Shown here one piece after another: positions 34,958 to 47,457 of a stretch of DNA of 64,000 nt. Within the stretch, counting starts at the first letter, position 1. Each line of letters starts with the position of its first letter. Location of the stretch: assembly GCF_000264995.1 (NCBI RefSeq), contig NW_006767433.1:4016299-4080298 (forward strand), in the 5' to 3' direction. A program made the position numbers and the translations under genes. Under the pieces are notes generated by a model. That model made no database searches. It was not told the DNA's origin and saw only the letters and a list, made by a program, of their open reading frames with translations. Origin of the DNA: Punctularia strigosozonata HHB-11173 SS5. Its lineage: Eukaryota > Basidiomycota > Agaricomycetes > Corticiales > Punctulariaceae.

Positions 34958-36498
34958 CTAGAATCTTCGCCCTGAACCATTCATCGTCAGCCTGAAGCCC
35001 TCCATGATCACGCAAAAACGTACCACCCATCGTCGACTATCGGACACAAACGTTCGTAGTTTGGGAACGGCGGTCATCAGAGTCCGAACCTCATATGTGG
35101 TCAACGAGGGGCGTTGACCGTGTCTGTGATGAGAATCATCCAAATCTACGAGTGTGTGCAGTGTCTTGGATGAGGACAACGCCATTTTGAACGGGGCCTA
35201 AGGCGTGTGAGTGACAATCGTTATCAGGGCTGATATTACTCACCATGTCTTTCACGGGTACAGCAATGGATAACTTTTCCAGAGTGTTCGCATGGATACA
35301 AATACTCCGTAAGCTTTCCGCAGTGACCCCGCAGTTGATAAATGCAAGTTGTTTCAACGTTGCTCCATGCGCCGTAAGGAATTCGTGCAAGAACGGTTCT
35401 CCCACTTGGAGCTGATGGCTCATCTTCAGCTGCACGCTTCGTAATGAACATCCCCACTCTTTCACCTTCGAGAATATCTCGGCCCAGAGAGTGGGGGTGG
35501 TGGAAGGTGTGAGCGAGCAGTGAGTGTCAAGAGCGAGGTGCGTCAAGCGCGGGAGGGATGTGACTGTGGCGCTTGAAACAGACATGGAACGCGGACTCTC
35601 CCAGGTGGTGAATGCAAGAGACGACAGTAGGGGCGTGAGGGAGGCCATACGGAAGACGGCGATGTGATCGACTTTGGGGCAATTTATCACATGAAGGCCG
35701 GTGAGCCGGGGAAGATGACCAAGGATGGTTTCGAGAATGTCTTCGTCGAGATCAGACGCTGACTGCATAAATCGTGATGTGAGTTTAGAGTCTTTCTGAG
35801 GAGTAGGGGTAGATTAACTAACATATAGCGTGAGGCTCGTGAGACTCCCGTTGCATGCAGCTGCCCACCTCGGCAAGATATCTACGACATTCCAGCTAGG
35901 GAACTCCAGCGTCAATTGCTTCAGGTTGCTCATACGCAGCAGGACCTCCCCCTGAGCTGGCGTGAGATTCGCCTGTATTCGCAGCTCTTGAAGGCGATCG
36001 GGGCGGGGAACGGCGAGAAGGAAGGCTGTGACTTCCTTAGTGGTGCAGACCAAAGAGGCAAGGTTGATAGAGAGGCGAAGAGCTTCGACAGCATTGCGCA
36101 TGAATTCGGCACGTATGCTGTTACGGTATTCCGGGATGATGCGGATGTCTACGAAGGCGTGAAAAAACGAACAAGGTCAAGGATACAGAAACGTACCGAC
36201 GGTTCGAACGTGAACAGCATACTCCGGATGAGTGAGGATTGCGGAGAAAGCGGTCTGTACCTGCGTCTCAAAGGTCAGAAGCGACAGCTTAATCAATTCG
36301 GGAGAACGGCACCGATGGATACTTCTTGCCCTGACTTCGTCTCATAGCTAGCGTCCGATACAGCCTGGGGATTACGCCAGCAAAAAACGCTCGGCTAACC
36401 AGCGCCACAGAAAGCAAATCGTTGGTCGCGATGTGCGCACAGATATGCCTTGAAACGGTAAGAACACTGGTGAACGGATTAAGATCAAGTGTCCGCAC
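34958..36498 (-). CDS. F-box/LRR-like protein
   Basis: Agaricomycetes have large families of F-box proteins with degenerate leucine-rich repeats, thought to be substrate receptors of SCF ubiquitin ligases. The N-terminus reads VSRHICAHIATNDLLSVALV and SRAFFAGVIPRLYRTLAMRR, the usual F-box C-half. A 55-nt intron (GTGCCG...GACGCAG) joins it to VQTAFSAILTHPEYAVHVRT. Then come LRIQANLTPAQGEVLLRMSN, LKQLTLEFPSWNVVDILPRW, LTSLTLYVS, HLPRLTGLHVINCPKVDHIA, LPRLTHLALDTHCSLTPST and LKQLAFINCGVTAESLRSIC, a run of LRR-like units. The last exon begins MAPFKMALSSSKTLHTL and ends SGRRF at 34958. The start ATG at 36496-36498 is the first in frame. Confidence 0.75.
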
Positions 36499-37100
36499 TC
36501 AACGACGTCAAGATTCAAGTTATTGGCGGATACCATGTTGACGAGCTCGTTTTACCGACGTTGTGAACTCAGGAATGAAAGCGTCGCGCGTCGGGAGGCG
36601 AGAAACCTGTGCCCGATTACGCGCGCAGATCACATGTCCGGTCGCTCTCGTTGTCTGGAGTCGTTGCGCTTTCGGCGCTGACGGCCATCCTTCTGCACTT
36701 GTCAGGCGCTCACTTCGATCAAAGAGTGATACTTGTCTGTCTGGTACTGCCTGTACAGTGGCTAATTATCTTAGAAGCCATACGTAACATACTTCGCTCT
36801 GAAACAATCGTTCACGTCTTCCTCGTCCCAAGCATTTGTTGTGAGCTCTGGCTAGCTTTCAATTGCTGATCATCCTATGGTCTGTACCAAGTCTGTACCC
36901 TGAAATTATCAATAGTATCGAACCGTCGTCGCTCCGACTGCCAACGCTGCCCCGCGCATCATTCCATCGCCCCTTGGACGGCGAATTAGGCAAGATGCCG
37001 GTGGTCACGTGCAAAACTATAACATCGCCGTTTGCATCCCCTCACGAGTCTGAGTATCGTCCGTCCACGCCACAGACGACGGTCAGGACGTCCAAGCACA
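36499..37100. other. intergenic, divergent promoters
   Basis: About 600 bases separate the F-box start from the Sds3-domain gene. A plus-strand frame at 36609-36869 is hydrophobic (LALTAILLHLSG-like), but it has no partner exon or family match and I do not call it. No TATA box stands out. Confidence 0.45.
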
Positions 37101-40100
37101 ATGTCCACCGTCGGCTCGCTCGGGTCACTCAGTTCAGCACCTCCCTCACCAGACCCATCCCACCCCCCCACGCCGAAACGCACATCCCTCCATACAGCCC
37201 AAGCTTCAGAGCCCGTCGGCTCCGACAGCGAGCTTTCAGAACTCACCGACGACGACGGCGACGACGGCGACAACAGCCACTCTCGGCGAAGCACGAGCAG
37301 TAAGCCTGTGCGCCGCACCGTCAGACGCAAACGAAGCAATATCGTTCCGCCGGAGCCGTGGGGCTGGGCCTACAAGGGAGGCAAGAAACCCGAGGATCCC
37401 AACGCCGAGGAAGAGGAGGAGGAGGAGGAGGAGGAACATTCGGGCCCTCCGACCGCTATGGAGGAAGAAGAGGAAGAGGATCACGACGAGCGCCCAGGAT
37501 CGCGTCGGCGCGGGATCGAGGTTGTCCGGGCCGACCCCGCGGTTGTGAACGATGAGCTCGACCTTGCCGAAGACGACAACGATGCGAGCTCGGACGCGTC
37601 AAATGACGACATGGACATTGATGACAAGGACATGCGCGACGATGCCGGCTCGCCCGACCTCACTGACGAAGACGCTAGTGACGTCGACGTCGAGGATGAA
37701 GGGCCAAGCGGTATCCGCACACCAGCCGACCCTCAAGATGTCGAATCCGAAGAGGAAGCGGATGCAGAGGACGCTGAAGCCGAGTCCGAGGATGACGAGC
37801 CCGACATTGCAGAGGAAACCCAGATCCGAGCAGCTGCCGTGTTAGCCGCTACCGTAGCGGAAGCCGACGTCGACCTCACCGCACCACCCCCGTCTGCCAT
37901 TCAGCCTGTGGTAGAAAAGGCCGCTACACTATCTATCATGGCTGGTGCCTCAGCACCCACACTCGGCGTCGCGAACCCTGAATCTCCCTCCGCATCCACC
38001 ACCTCTACACCTTCATCATCACGTTCCGGTAGTCCAGACCCCGCTTCTACATCGAAAAGCCCGCGCGAAAAGCCCTCGGAGGAAGAACGAACTTCTGCGA
38101 AGGACCTCGTGAAGACGAAACCTCAAGAAGAGAAGGAAGAGCAGGTAGACGTAGACGACGCAGAGGCAGATGAACCTGAACTCGATCTTGAAATGGACTT
38201 ACAGCCTGCACATCGAGCAGAGGCGCTCGATGCGATAGCTGTGATAGAGCTCAAATACGCCACGCTCCGAGAACAGCTATACGTGGAAAAGATGCATGCC
38301 CTGGCATGGGAGGAAAGCCTGGTGAAAGGAGGTGTGTTGTTGATGCAGTCATGCGGTTGGAATGAGCGCTGAAGACGATCTACAGGACATCATCCCGAAA
38401 TGCTTTATCTTCACGACGAGTTGTTGAAACGACGTGATCGGAGACTCGAACTCGCCTCACGGCGCCGCGACTATGAAGTCGACAATGTGGCCAGAAAGCG
38501 TAAAGCTGATGAAGCACTTGTATGGAGTACATGGAAGGTGCGGCTCAAGCTATCCTCCCTGTCGATCCGGCAGAATCATATCTAAGCGGAATTCACAGTT
38601 TCAAAGAGATCAGCTCCAGACCGACATGATTGCCGAAAACAACCGGAAAAGGAGGAAGCTGGAGAGGGAACGACGATCCCTCGAAAGACCACAACCCCGT
38701 GCGTTTCCTCGTATTTGTAGAGATACCTTGACCTGAACCTCGTGATACAGTGCGGCGCATACCACATCAGCCTCGCGAAGTACCGCCTGCCCCTAGCCTT
38801 CGCGAGATTCTCCGCAAAACACCTTTCATCTCTGCCTCCGAACAACTCAGCGCCAAGTCTTTCAGGAGCAAAAGACATGCCTTCTCCGCACTTGAAAGTG
38901 CAAATCCAGAAGACTTCACATTCCCCTCTCTTGCGAGTTTACGAGTTGAGGAAGTCGCCACCGACCTCGACTTCTTGGCTCAGAATAAGCGGCCATTTGA
39001 GCACCAGCACTTGCAGCATCTGCACAACCCTCGAGTTATTGCCGGACCCAATCATTCTTTGGGGCCCATGGTACCACCGAACCCATATGACTCCTATGGA
39101 CCTGCCTCAGGGATGATAGATCCTCGCGCGTACGACGTGCACGGCATAGGAGGACAGAAGGCGCTGCTCAACACACTGGTTCCGCTGCACGGACCTCCGG
39201 GTACACAGTACCCTCCATATCCTATCCCTGGGTCTTCGAAGCAGCATCCGCTTGCGTTCGACCAGGATGTAGGACCTGGGCCATTTGGGCACGCGCTTGG
39301 GCCGGGAGCGATGAGTGGACCACCTGGCCATCTCAGACGATCATCGTCACCATCTCACGGTCGGGATCATGGAGTGGGCTCGTCAGCGCTACCAAATGGC
39401 CACGTGGCAAAATCCAACGGCTGGGCCGGGGGAAAACCGCCGACGCTCAATGAGTGGCCGAGAGATGCTCCGAGGGCCGAATTCGACGAAGAACTACGAT
39501 CGCGGGATAAGGAGGTGATGGAACGCCAACAAGCAAATCAGAAAGCCAAGGTCCGCGAACGGGAAAAGGATCGCGATATGGAACGACAGCGAGAGGTTGA
39601 GCGACAACGAGAGCTCGAGCACGACGAACGCGAACGTCTTGTCCAGATTCAGCAGCAGCAGCAGCAGCAATCTCAAGCACAATCCCAGGCGCTTCGGCAT
39701 CAACATATAAGCCATTCGCTTGGTGTGGTGCATCAGCACCCACATCCGCACCAGCATGTGCACGCGACTCAGTACCAACATGTAGGACCACATCATCATC
39801 ATCATCACCATCATGTTCACCACCACCATCCTCCTTCATCTCAGCCGTCGATCTCTGAGCCCGGCCCTGCGATCGGGCCCGGCGTTCCGCCCCCTGCACG
39901 CGAACGCGATAGAGACCGCTTGGTTGCCGGTTCTCAAACACGCGAACCTGAACAAGCCGCTTCCACCAGATCGTATACAGGTACCCCTACGGAAGTGATC
40001 AACCTTACCTCTTCTCCGAACACCACGAAGCACTTGGCGCGATCACCTTATATGGCGTTCGATGATCGTGATTCAGGCCCCGCTGACTTCGCTCGCGAGC

Positions 40101-40840
40101 GTGAACGTCTTCCAACGGTCGTGCAGGACGAACGCCCAGTCTTCGCTGGTACCCATCGGCTGAGCGGGCCACCGTCTGCAGCTGGGTCGCTGCTGGGTTC
40201 TCCGCGCGGGGTCTATGCCGGAGACCGTGAACGTGATGATCGTGAAGGAACTTCAGGTCGACCAGCGTCTTCGTCCATGTCTACCACAGGACAAGGATCG
40301 CTGCAAGTCACGGCGGGATTGCCACATCCGAGGCGAGATAGTTCCGCGTCCTCCCAATCCACCTCGCGCCTGGGGTCTTCCATGCTATCCCCACATCCAA
40401 GCAGTCATCAGCTCCCGCCCTCGAGCCCGTCCTCATTTCCGGGTGCACGCTCGCCCGTGAGGTCATCTTTACCTCTTTCGGGCTCCTCCGGGTCCGCAGC
40501 CTTGGTTACGAGCCCGAACATGTCCATGAAGGAAGGAAGGCCAGCTTCGCCCATCGGCACCAGCAAGTTACCTTTGGGCCCAGGCATATCGTTCATTACT
40601 GGTCTGGGTGGACCGGGACGACCTGGCTCACCGCCTCTTCCGACGTCTTCACGAAACCCGAACGGCCCGTCATTGCCCACTGCGGATCGCGACCACACTA
40701 TATCCGTGAGGGCGGGCTCGCCGGCTCCGCTGTTACCGCCCCTTCAACATCATCACTCTCCATCGCGCTTGCCTGCCACTGTGCCAGGTGGATCTATTAG
40801 CTCACGCTCCACGCCCATACCGGTCGCCGAAGGGCGGTAA
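37101..40840 (+). CDS. large Sds3-like domain protein, probable Rpd3L/Sin3 deacetylase subunit
   Basis: Sds3/Dep1/BRMS1-type proteins scaffold the Sin3-Rpd3L histone deacetylase complex in the nucleus. The start MSTVGSLGSLSSAPPSPDPS leads a very acidic N-terminal third with long Glu and Asp runs and a basic RRTVRRKRSN patch followed by PPEPWGWAYKG. The Sds3-like coiled coil (about residues 365-480) reads AEALDAIAVIELKYATLREQ, LYVEKMHALAWEESLVKGG, HHPEMLYLHDELLKRRDRR and YEVDNVARKRKADEALVWST, then NRKRRKLERERRSLERPQP. After it, ATDLDFLAQNKR and a disordered half with poly-Gln, a poly-His block near 39790-39835, a charged RERDRDR region and Ser/Pro sequence run to 40840. Three introns, all inside the coiled-coil part. 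At about 1,150 residues it is far longer than yeast Sds3 (about 330). Confidence 0.85.
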
Positions 40841-41616
40841 CATGAGCTATGGACCCTTTGGATCTCGTTTTCGTGCTGTATGTATATGTTAAGCTTCATT
40901 GACGTCTTAGGGATCCTGTTCGAGATAATATATGTACTGCTATAGTAAAGCAATGACTACGAGGTTCTGTTCAGTTGGGTTGCTTTACAGCTACATGTGG
41001 GCCTCGAATTAGCGGGCCACAAAGCCGTGCGAATCTTACACACAACGAGGCAACTACGTTTAACACTCTTTGACGACGCCGTACATGACGAACACTGTTG
41101 CACTCGCCAGCCGCATCGATGCCTCGGACCCGCTGGAAATGTGTTATCATAACGTGCTGGGCTGTTCTTGAGGGGAAGATCGTCGATGGATCGAATTCCG
41201 AGGCTAAGCTGCCCAACGTCATCCCCGATCCAGCCTTCACGCAAGATTAACCCTCTGAATCCGATTCCGCCTCCAGCAAGTTTGCAGACGACTCGTACGC
41301 CTGCGCCGCGGTACGTAACCTGGAAGCCTGCAGCTGCAGATACGGAATGATAGCGCTGCAAACCGGTTTTCAACGCTGTGCAGACCTTGCTGCTTACACG
41401 TGTTGACCATGCTCCGCGGTGGATAAGATTCCAGGCTCACACCTTCATCTATACATGGGCTATACTATCGCAGGCTCGATGGTGCTATGATTGTCCGCAG
41501 ATGCGCATGCAAACCATGAGGCCGCAGGATAAGGGGCACTAACACACTGCACTTAAGAATGCCGTTCCCCAGCATTGCGCTTGTTGGCATACCTCTTCGC
41601 CTATTCTTCTTTCGCC
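40841..41616. other. intergenic, no firm gene
   Basis: This is the 3' flank of the Sds3-like gene and the promoter of the DUF7587 gene. A minus-strand frame of about 138 codons (40957-41373) with a Gly-rich stretch is open but has no family match or clear splice partners. No TATA box is seen before 41617. Confidence 0.45.
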
Positions 41617-43048
41617 ATGGGCATCCCTGTCTCTCCTAGGTCCGACTCTTCCGCTCAGGAGAGCTTCACTTCACTTCCTCAGTACGGCTTTGGAACGGAG
41701 CTGGCCTTCGACAAGCTCGTACAGAACAACCCGTTCCTGTTCCGCGTATACACTCCGAAGGCACAGTCACCATTCTACGATCCCACTGAGCCCTTTTTTG
41801 TCGGGCAGAAATTCGCCCATGATGAACAAGACGATTACTTCTCTATTCCCGTACGTGCGAAGGGCGACTCTCCCGAGTCGATCGCTTCCACCTCCACATC
41901 TGCGGGCAGCTCCTACGCAGACGCAGCCAGGCACCTCGATTGGACGACGAGGAATACATCACCGTACATATCGACGTCGTTCAGCTTTGCATGGGCGGTT
42001 TGGGAGGCCGCCAGACGATACCAGAACAATGTGAAGCACGACGTGCATATCGCAGTGATCGACGCCCGAGCCCTGGTCGGTCGAGCTGTGACTGCGTTAT
42101 CGCTGCTTCGCGAGGGTGCTCCGTCCGAGCGCCATAAGGATCATTGGAAGTGGTACAGAGTGAGTCGGCCCGTCCGCTCGTCATTTCACGGATCCTGACG
42201 CGATATTTGCAGTTCGCATCGGAGGCACAGGACGTGCTTGTCTTCGGGACAATACCCGGCGATGCTGTCTTGGCATCCATGCCTTTACTCAAGATCCTAG
42301 ACAAACTTCCGAGCTACTTCCTGCGCCCGGACGGCAAGGTCGACTCCGCAGAAAAAGACAGCTCTCTATTCTCGCGGCTCGCCTGGGACCACTACACGAA
42401 GCCGAGCTTCAAGCAATTCTCCCAGGATATGTCCGACCAGTTTTCGCGTCTTCCTGCGGAACTCCGCGTTCGCGAGACCACGGCAGGGTACGCTAGTATC
42501 TACGTCGTTGCAAGGTGTACGCTGATCAAGACGCCAGATCCGTGCGCCTCGCCGCCGCTTTGCTCCAGGACTGGTACCATCAGTCGGTCATAACGGACAC
42601 CGAGAAGGTGATGTCCACGATTATAGAGCTGGCGCTCGTAATCGCGCAGTGGCCCGCGCAGTGGTGGGTTCGCGAGCGTGCGGCAGACATTCGGGAGCTG
42701 GTCCGAGGTACCGCCAAGCTGGTCGTCGAAGAGGTCAAAGAAACAAGACGAGTGGCAGCGCTGAAGGAGGTTGAGCGTCTGCAGGATGTCGTGGCTGACG
42801 TGGAACGCATGGCTACCGCCTACTACAAGGAGGAGGCCCCAGCCCAGAAACCACCAAGATCCATCCCCCCTTCGTCCGAACCCATCACTACACGTCCTCA
42901 CCCTGCACAGGGGCCGACTCGGGCGCCCCCGCAGTCGAAGTCGCGCGGCATCGCGTCCACGATCCTCGCGGGTGTTTGGTTCGGCACGGTGCTGTCGCTC
43001 TCCGTATTCTCGTCGCCGAGATGGGAGCTCGCCAACCACCTCACCTAG
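41617..43048 (+). CDS. DUF7587 domain protein, possible ADP-ribosyltransferase-like fold
   Basis: Fungal DUF7587 proteins are uncharacterised. The first ATG in the coding frame is at 41617 (MGIPVSPRSDSSAQESF). The domain has NNPFLFRVYTPKAQSPFYD, ARHLDWTTRNTSPYISTSFS and FAWAVWEAARRY, then VHIAVIDARALVGRAVTALS, WKWYR and, after an intron (about 42159-42212), FASEAQDVLVFGTIPGDAVL. A C-terminal extension is helical and charged, with VKETRRVAALKEVERLQDVV, a Pro-rich linker and a final hydrophobic segment (IASTILAGVWFGTVLSLSVF), likely a single tail membrane anchor. The order R-V-Y, then S-T-S, then a late acidic/aromatic block recalls the R-S-E layout of ADP-ribosyltransferases. That is inference; the catalytic Glu is not certain. 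Three exons, intact. Confidence 0.7.
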
Positions 43049-44532
43049 ATGTAGCGTTGCGCCTTCTGTGACCGCTACATCACAACCCCATTCCGGTTGC
43101 CCAGAAGATTGCCAGCGTCGGCCCCGCCTGTCGTATGGCCTGCCTGTTTGAATCATCGGACCATATGGACGGCCGACAGTGTCTGTCAGGCAGGACGTAC
43201 AAGACGATGGGGGCTTCACTTCCTGCTCGTGACCACGTAGCATCGCATCTGTGCTGGCATCGATCGCACGGGAGCTCGAACAAATGGCATCTCGGGTGGA
43301 CGGAATCTCGAGACTCAAGCAGGGTCATAATGGCCCTTGTAGTTTTACGTATTTTCTATCCTTTTTATATCGATTTATACCGACATTTCCTGTTGTCGTT
43401 TGTGTCTAGAACTGTTGTACTTATATGCTGTATGCACCATGTACTGTATCGCTATGCTTTTCGCCTATGCGTTCCCGGACCCCGATCGTATTTGCATGTG
43501 AATTGATCCGGCACACGCGACTGCGTCGATTCAGAAATCGAGTCGTGTCTTCCACGATGGCTGGTGTCCAGGGATGCTATTAGTCCCTCCCGGTCACGAT
43601 GGCCAGCTATCCCGGACTCGGAGGTGATGGAAGTGCCATCCCGTGATGAGACTGCGGGTCAGGTTGCCACCGTCAGCGTAGCATGTTTTCAACTTGGACA
43701 TGTGTATTTCGGTGGTGATAGCGTTGCTGATGGCCGAGAACAAACCGTCTGCACCGTGCACGTATGTACTTTCAAGCGGACGGACGAGCGGGACTCAGCG
43801 GGATCGGAAATCAAGCTCCCGCCGAGGTCGCTTCTTGGTGGGAACCGTCACCAAGCGCCTCGGAATACGATCTCTGCGGCTCAACTTGGCCTCTCAGACC
43901 ATCCGGATCCCAAGTTCTACCTGCTCCACTGACTTGCAGAGCGCAAATACTCCTTGGAAACAGAACTCCTCATCTCACAAGCGGTCATACGCTCAATCAG
44001 CTGGCAACCGCCGCCATGATGGATCTGGCGAACTCACCCTCGGCTGGCGAGGGCATGGAAAGAAGTGCCGGGCACACCTTCGAAGAAATCACTTGGGTGC
44101 CGACCATCATTGCGCACTGCCGCGATGAACGCATATGCACCAAATATGCACTCCTGTTTGTGATTGTCCGAACGTACAGCAGGAAGAGCCACGTCGCCAC
44201 CCTCGTTTCGGCACTTCTTCGATAATCCAGCGACAAGCCACGTTATTATTAACCGCTGCTACAATCAAGGGTTATGGTCGGCCTGGCGCGGAGCGCTGCT
44301 CGCGCAGCGTTGGACTACGTACAGATGACCCTGCCGAACGACCGATTTTCGAAAGTTGCTTTTGGGGTACGGCGCTGGCGAGGCCATCGCGTGGTGCATC
44401 GAATTGCAACCAACTTCGGCCGTCTTGTACCTACGTCATATTCGAGTTATAAAAGCCAGCAGAACGGTGTCATATTCGCTACGATTCCTCTTGGTCGTTC
44501 TTTCGTGCTTCATCTACGCCAACGACTCCACG
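43049..44532. other. intergenic, 1.5 kb
   Basis: This separates the DUF7587 gene from the first thaumatin-like gene. Several frames up to about 150 codons are open, but all look like chance (mixed charge, no domains). The last 90 bases hold the TATA box noted separately. Confidence 0.55.
44448..44455 (+). promoter_or_regulatory. TATA box of thaumatin-like gene A
   Basis: TATAAAAG lies 78 bases before the start codon at 44533, at the expected distance for an RNA polymerase II core promoter with a short leader. The paralogue at 47458 has a TATA box in nearly the same place. Confidence 0.6.
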
Positions 44533-46098
44533 ATGATGCTGCTCGTCTCGTCTGCTCTGCTTGGCTTCGCGTCTAGCGCCGTAGCCGCGAGGACCATGAC
44601 AGTTACAAACGTACGTTCGAGCTAGTGATTCCAACCGTGTGCGAATTCGATGGACCTCATTAATATTTTCCTACAGAAATGCTCGTTCACGGTGAGACCG
44701 TCCGTCATCGCTTGCATTGGCTGCATTCCGAGTTGTGCGCGGTTTTTTTGGCTTGCTTCTTCATAGATCTGGTGAGTAACGTAGTCACAACTGAGTTCTC
44801 GCGAACGCTGACCTCCATATAAGGCCTGCTATGTTCACCGATATGAGCATTGCCGGAAATACAGCGCCCGATTATCCGACGGGCTGGGAAGCTCCGAGCG
44901 GCAACAGCGTAAGCCACCGTCAAAACCCGTAATAGTTTGTTAATGGGTTTTATCAGGTTACCTTCGATTTGCCTGACAATTGGCAAGCCGGACGTATTTG
45001 GGTGCATACACTCTCGTCAATAATTATTTATAATACTGATCGCTATATGTGCAGGGTCGCCGGGACTGCGATTTCAGCACGGACCCCGGACCAAACTCTT
45101 GCTTGACTGGCGGCTGCAACGGTGGCCTCGAATGCGCTACCACTGGAGGCACTGTATGGCCTGTCCCCGTCTCCAAGATCGACATAACCCTCTGACTTCT
45201 CTATCACGGACAGGGCGTTCCTCCGGCGACAGTTGCCGAGTTCACCTTCGACGGTACTAACGATAACTACGACGTTTCGCTCGTCGACGGGTATGTCAGG
45301 TTTTCGGTTATTTTCCCTGAGGTATAATCGCTGATGTCACCCCATCATTATTTCAGATGTAAGTGCATATTGACATTATTCGATATGTTTGCAGTAAATC
45401 AATCTTGTCACATTTCACGTTTGCAGACAATCTCCCCATGCGCGTTGACAACACCGTCGGTTGTGGTGTTCCCAGTTGTCCGGTGGACCTCGCCCCAAAC
45501 TGTGCGTGACGATGTGTGCATGACACCGCCTGGAAATCCTGACACGAATCACCACACGACAGGTCCCTCCGCGATTGCAGGACCGTTCGACTCTACTGGA
45601 GCAGCGGTGGGCTGTAAATCTGCCTGCTTTGCCAACCTCGATGGGGACCAAGGTAAGCGATTTTCCGCAGTGGTCACCCGTCGCAAGATATCTTCTGTAA
45701 CATGGCCACCGTGCACTTGCAGCAAACAGCCCGAACTGCTGCAGCGGGCAGTACGGCACGGCCGCGACCTGCCCGTCCAGCAGTGTTCAATGTGAGTAGC
45801 CCAAATGCCGCATATAGACCACTATATTGAACGCAACTTGGACAGACTACGATTATTTCAGTAAGCATCCTTTCGCTTATCGGGTTATTGTCGGGTACTC
45901 AGCGCCGTTGTGCCGTGTTCTTCAGAGAGCAACTGCCCCGACTCCTATGCGTGAGTAGCGCCCACGCATGGTCGACGATAAAGGATGCTTATCTCGACCC
46001 TTCTCTCCAGATATGCATACGACGAAAGCAGCGGCACTGCCCTCTGGAAGTGCGATGGAAGTCTCGAGGCTTCGTACACTATCACCTTCTGCCCATGA
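44533..46098 (+). CDS. secreted thaumatin-like protein A
   Basis: Thaumatin-like (PR-5, GH152) proteins are small secreted cysteine-rich proteins; some fungal members cut or bind beta-1,3-glucan in the cell wall. A signal peptide MMLLVSSALLGFASSAVA is followed by mature ARTMTVTN. The fold's blocks are all present: CSFTIWPAMFTDM, FDLPDNWQAGRIWGRRDCDF, CLTGGCNGGLECATTGGTG, VPPATVAEFTFDGTNDNYDV, VPSCPVDLAPNCP, CKSACFANLDGDQANSPNCC, YYDYFKSNCPDSYAYAYDES and the end SYTITFCP. REDDD-like acidic positions (the D of CDF, the TFD and the YDE) are kept. It needs about eleven exons, including a 5-nt exon ATCTG (44767-44771) and a 2-nt exon AT (45357-45358). Gene B at 47458 has the same architecture. Confidence 0.9.
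45357..45358 (+). other. 2-nt microexon of thaumatin-like gene A
   Basis: The frame ends GTCGACGG at 45290 and resumes at 45427 with ACAATCTCCCC. Joining them directly shifts the frame. Inserting the AT that stands between an acceptor (TTTCAG) and a strong donor (GTAAGT) gives GAC GGA TAC AAT CTC, the conserved D-G-Y-N-L. The flanking introns are 66 and 68 nt. Confidence 0.75.
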
Positions 46099-47457
46099 GG
46101 CCGCCGCGATGTCATCTTGCGAAGAACCGTCCGTAATATTATTGTCTCGCGCTATGCTCCGATCAACGACGATGAATGTGATTTTCCGTCCCGCGGTCGC
46201 TTGGGCGTCACGATGTCCTGAGTCGCTTGAAATTTGACCAGCGGCGCTGGCAGGGACGTATGGAAAGAACCTTGCACTGATCATGCTTCCTGATCTCCTT
46301 ACGTCGGTCACTCCGTCATCGGATGTTTACCAGCCACCGTTTCCATCGATTCTCGTTCCTTCTTCATGGCACATGGTGCGTCCATCAGCCTGGATATCGA
46401 ATTCAGACTCCAAGGTTCGCCGTGGTCACGATGTCGCATACGCAAGTGAAAGTATTTGAGCGCCCGGGGATTTGGGTACCGGTTTGTCTCGGATTATGAT
46501 TTCAAAAGACGTGCAGAGCACATGCCCATTGTCATGTGGAAGCGCCCAGAGAGGGCGTAGTGATTCCTATTTCCGTATCGTTGCCATGTCGTTCGGCGCG
46601 TTCGGGATGTTTGGACGGATCGGGGACCATCGACTGTTTCGGTCAACGGCGGCAGCCACAAGGATGAGTGTGCATGCCGTTGGAGCCGATGAGGTGGACG
46701 GAGTGACCTAGCGTACTAGTCAGACGAAGTTGAGGTAAGGCTAGCCTGGTATATCGCGTTCGAATTGCTGCCGTTGGCCGTCCACTATCTCGCACGGGGC
46801 CGTAAAAGAACTCGATGAGGCCCTTTGTATCTTGATAAAAAAAAGATAGATAATCCTAAGATAACCCCCGTGAGGTTTCTGTCGAAGCCAGGCGGGCAGT
46901 GCGCATCAGGAAAAGAGGTTAAAGTGATCTCGCGAAGGGCGGCGGTCACGGCCTGACCTCATCACGGGACACTTGGTGGTAGGTTGGGGCGTCATGGTCG
47001 TGTGTCGAGTATAGCACCTTGTCTCTCCGGGCTGCTTCCGTCTGCGGAATGGTTGCTGTCCATGCTGCTCCGAATCACGAGCAGCATCTTGCGCGGGTCC
47101 GTCTGACCGCGACCAAGTGCCTGCTCCGACAAACTGGGCAACCTCGCTTCATCGATGGCCGCTCCGCCGCGCGAAAGGCCATCGCCCGTCCTCAAATGGC
47201 ATTTGTCCGGAACCGTCCATGTTCAAATTCGTTCGAGCGCACCGCGCGACGTTCTGGACCACGTGAAGATGCAGCGTTCAGTCCAGCAACTGGCTCCGGG
47301 CGTGCAACGTCCCAGTCCGCCGATGCTGCCACCGTCTGGACCGTACGAAGGGTATATAAAAAGGACCAGCGACCGACGCCATGAAAGCACGGACGAACCG
47401 CACTGCAGCCCGCTCGTTCCTGCTCTGACGCATCCTCGCTCGTAACTCCTCGCAGCC
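46099..47457. other. intergenic between the thaumatin-like pair
   Basis: This is about 1.36 kb with no convincing frame. An A-rich run occurs near 46835-46850. The last 110 bases form the promoter of gene B. I looked for a third thaumatin-like copy or fragment here and found none. Confidence 0.55.
47353..47363 (+). promoter_or_regulatory. TATA box of thaumatin-like gene B
   Basis: TATATAAAAAG lies 95 bases before the start codon at 47458, a strong match to the eukaryotic core promoter element. Such clear TATA boxes are absent from the housekeeping genes in this window and suggest regulated, high-level expression. Confidence 0.7.

Noticed and set aside
36609-36869. Hydrophobic 86-codon plus-strand frame, possible small membrane protein
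   Set aside because: No partner exon, no family resemblance, and it lies in the promoter interval of two divergent genes.
40957-41373. 138-codon minus-strand frame with Gly-rich stretch
   Set aside because: No motif, no splice partners and no promoter feature; coding status cannot be supported.
46099-47457. Third thaumatin-like copy or fragment between the pair
   Set aside because: I looked for the conserved GRRDCDF, GGCNGGLECAT and CKSACFANLDG blocks on both strands and found none.
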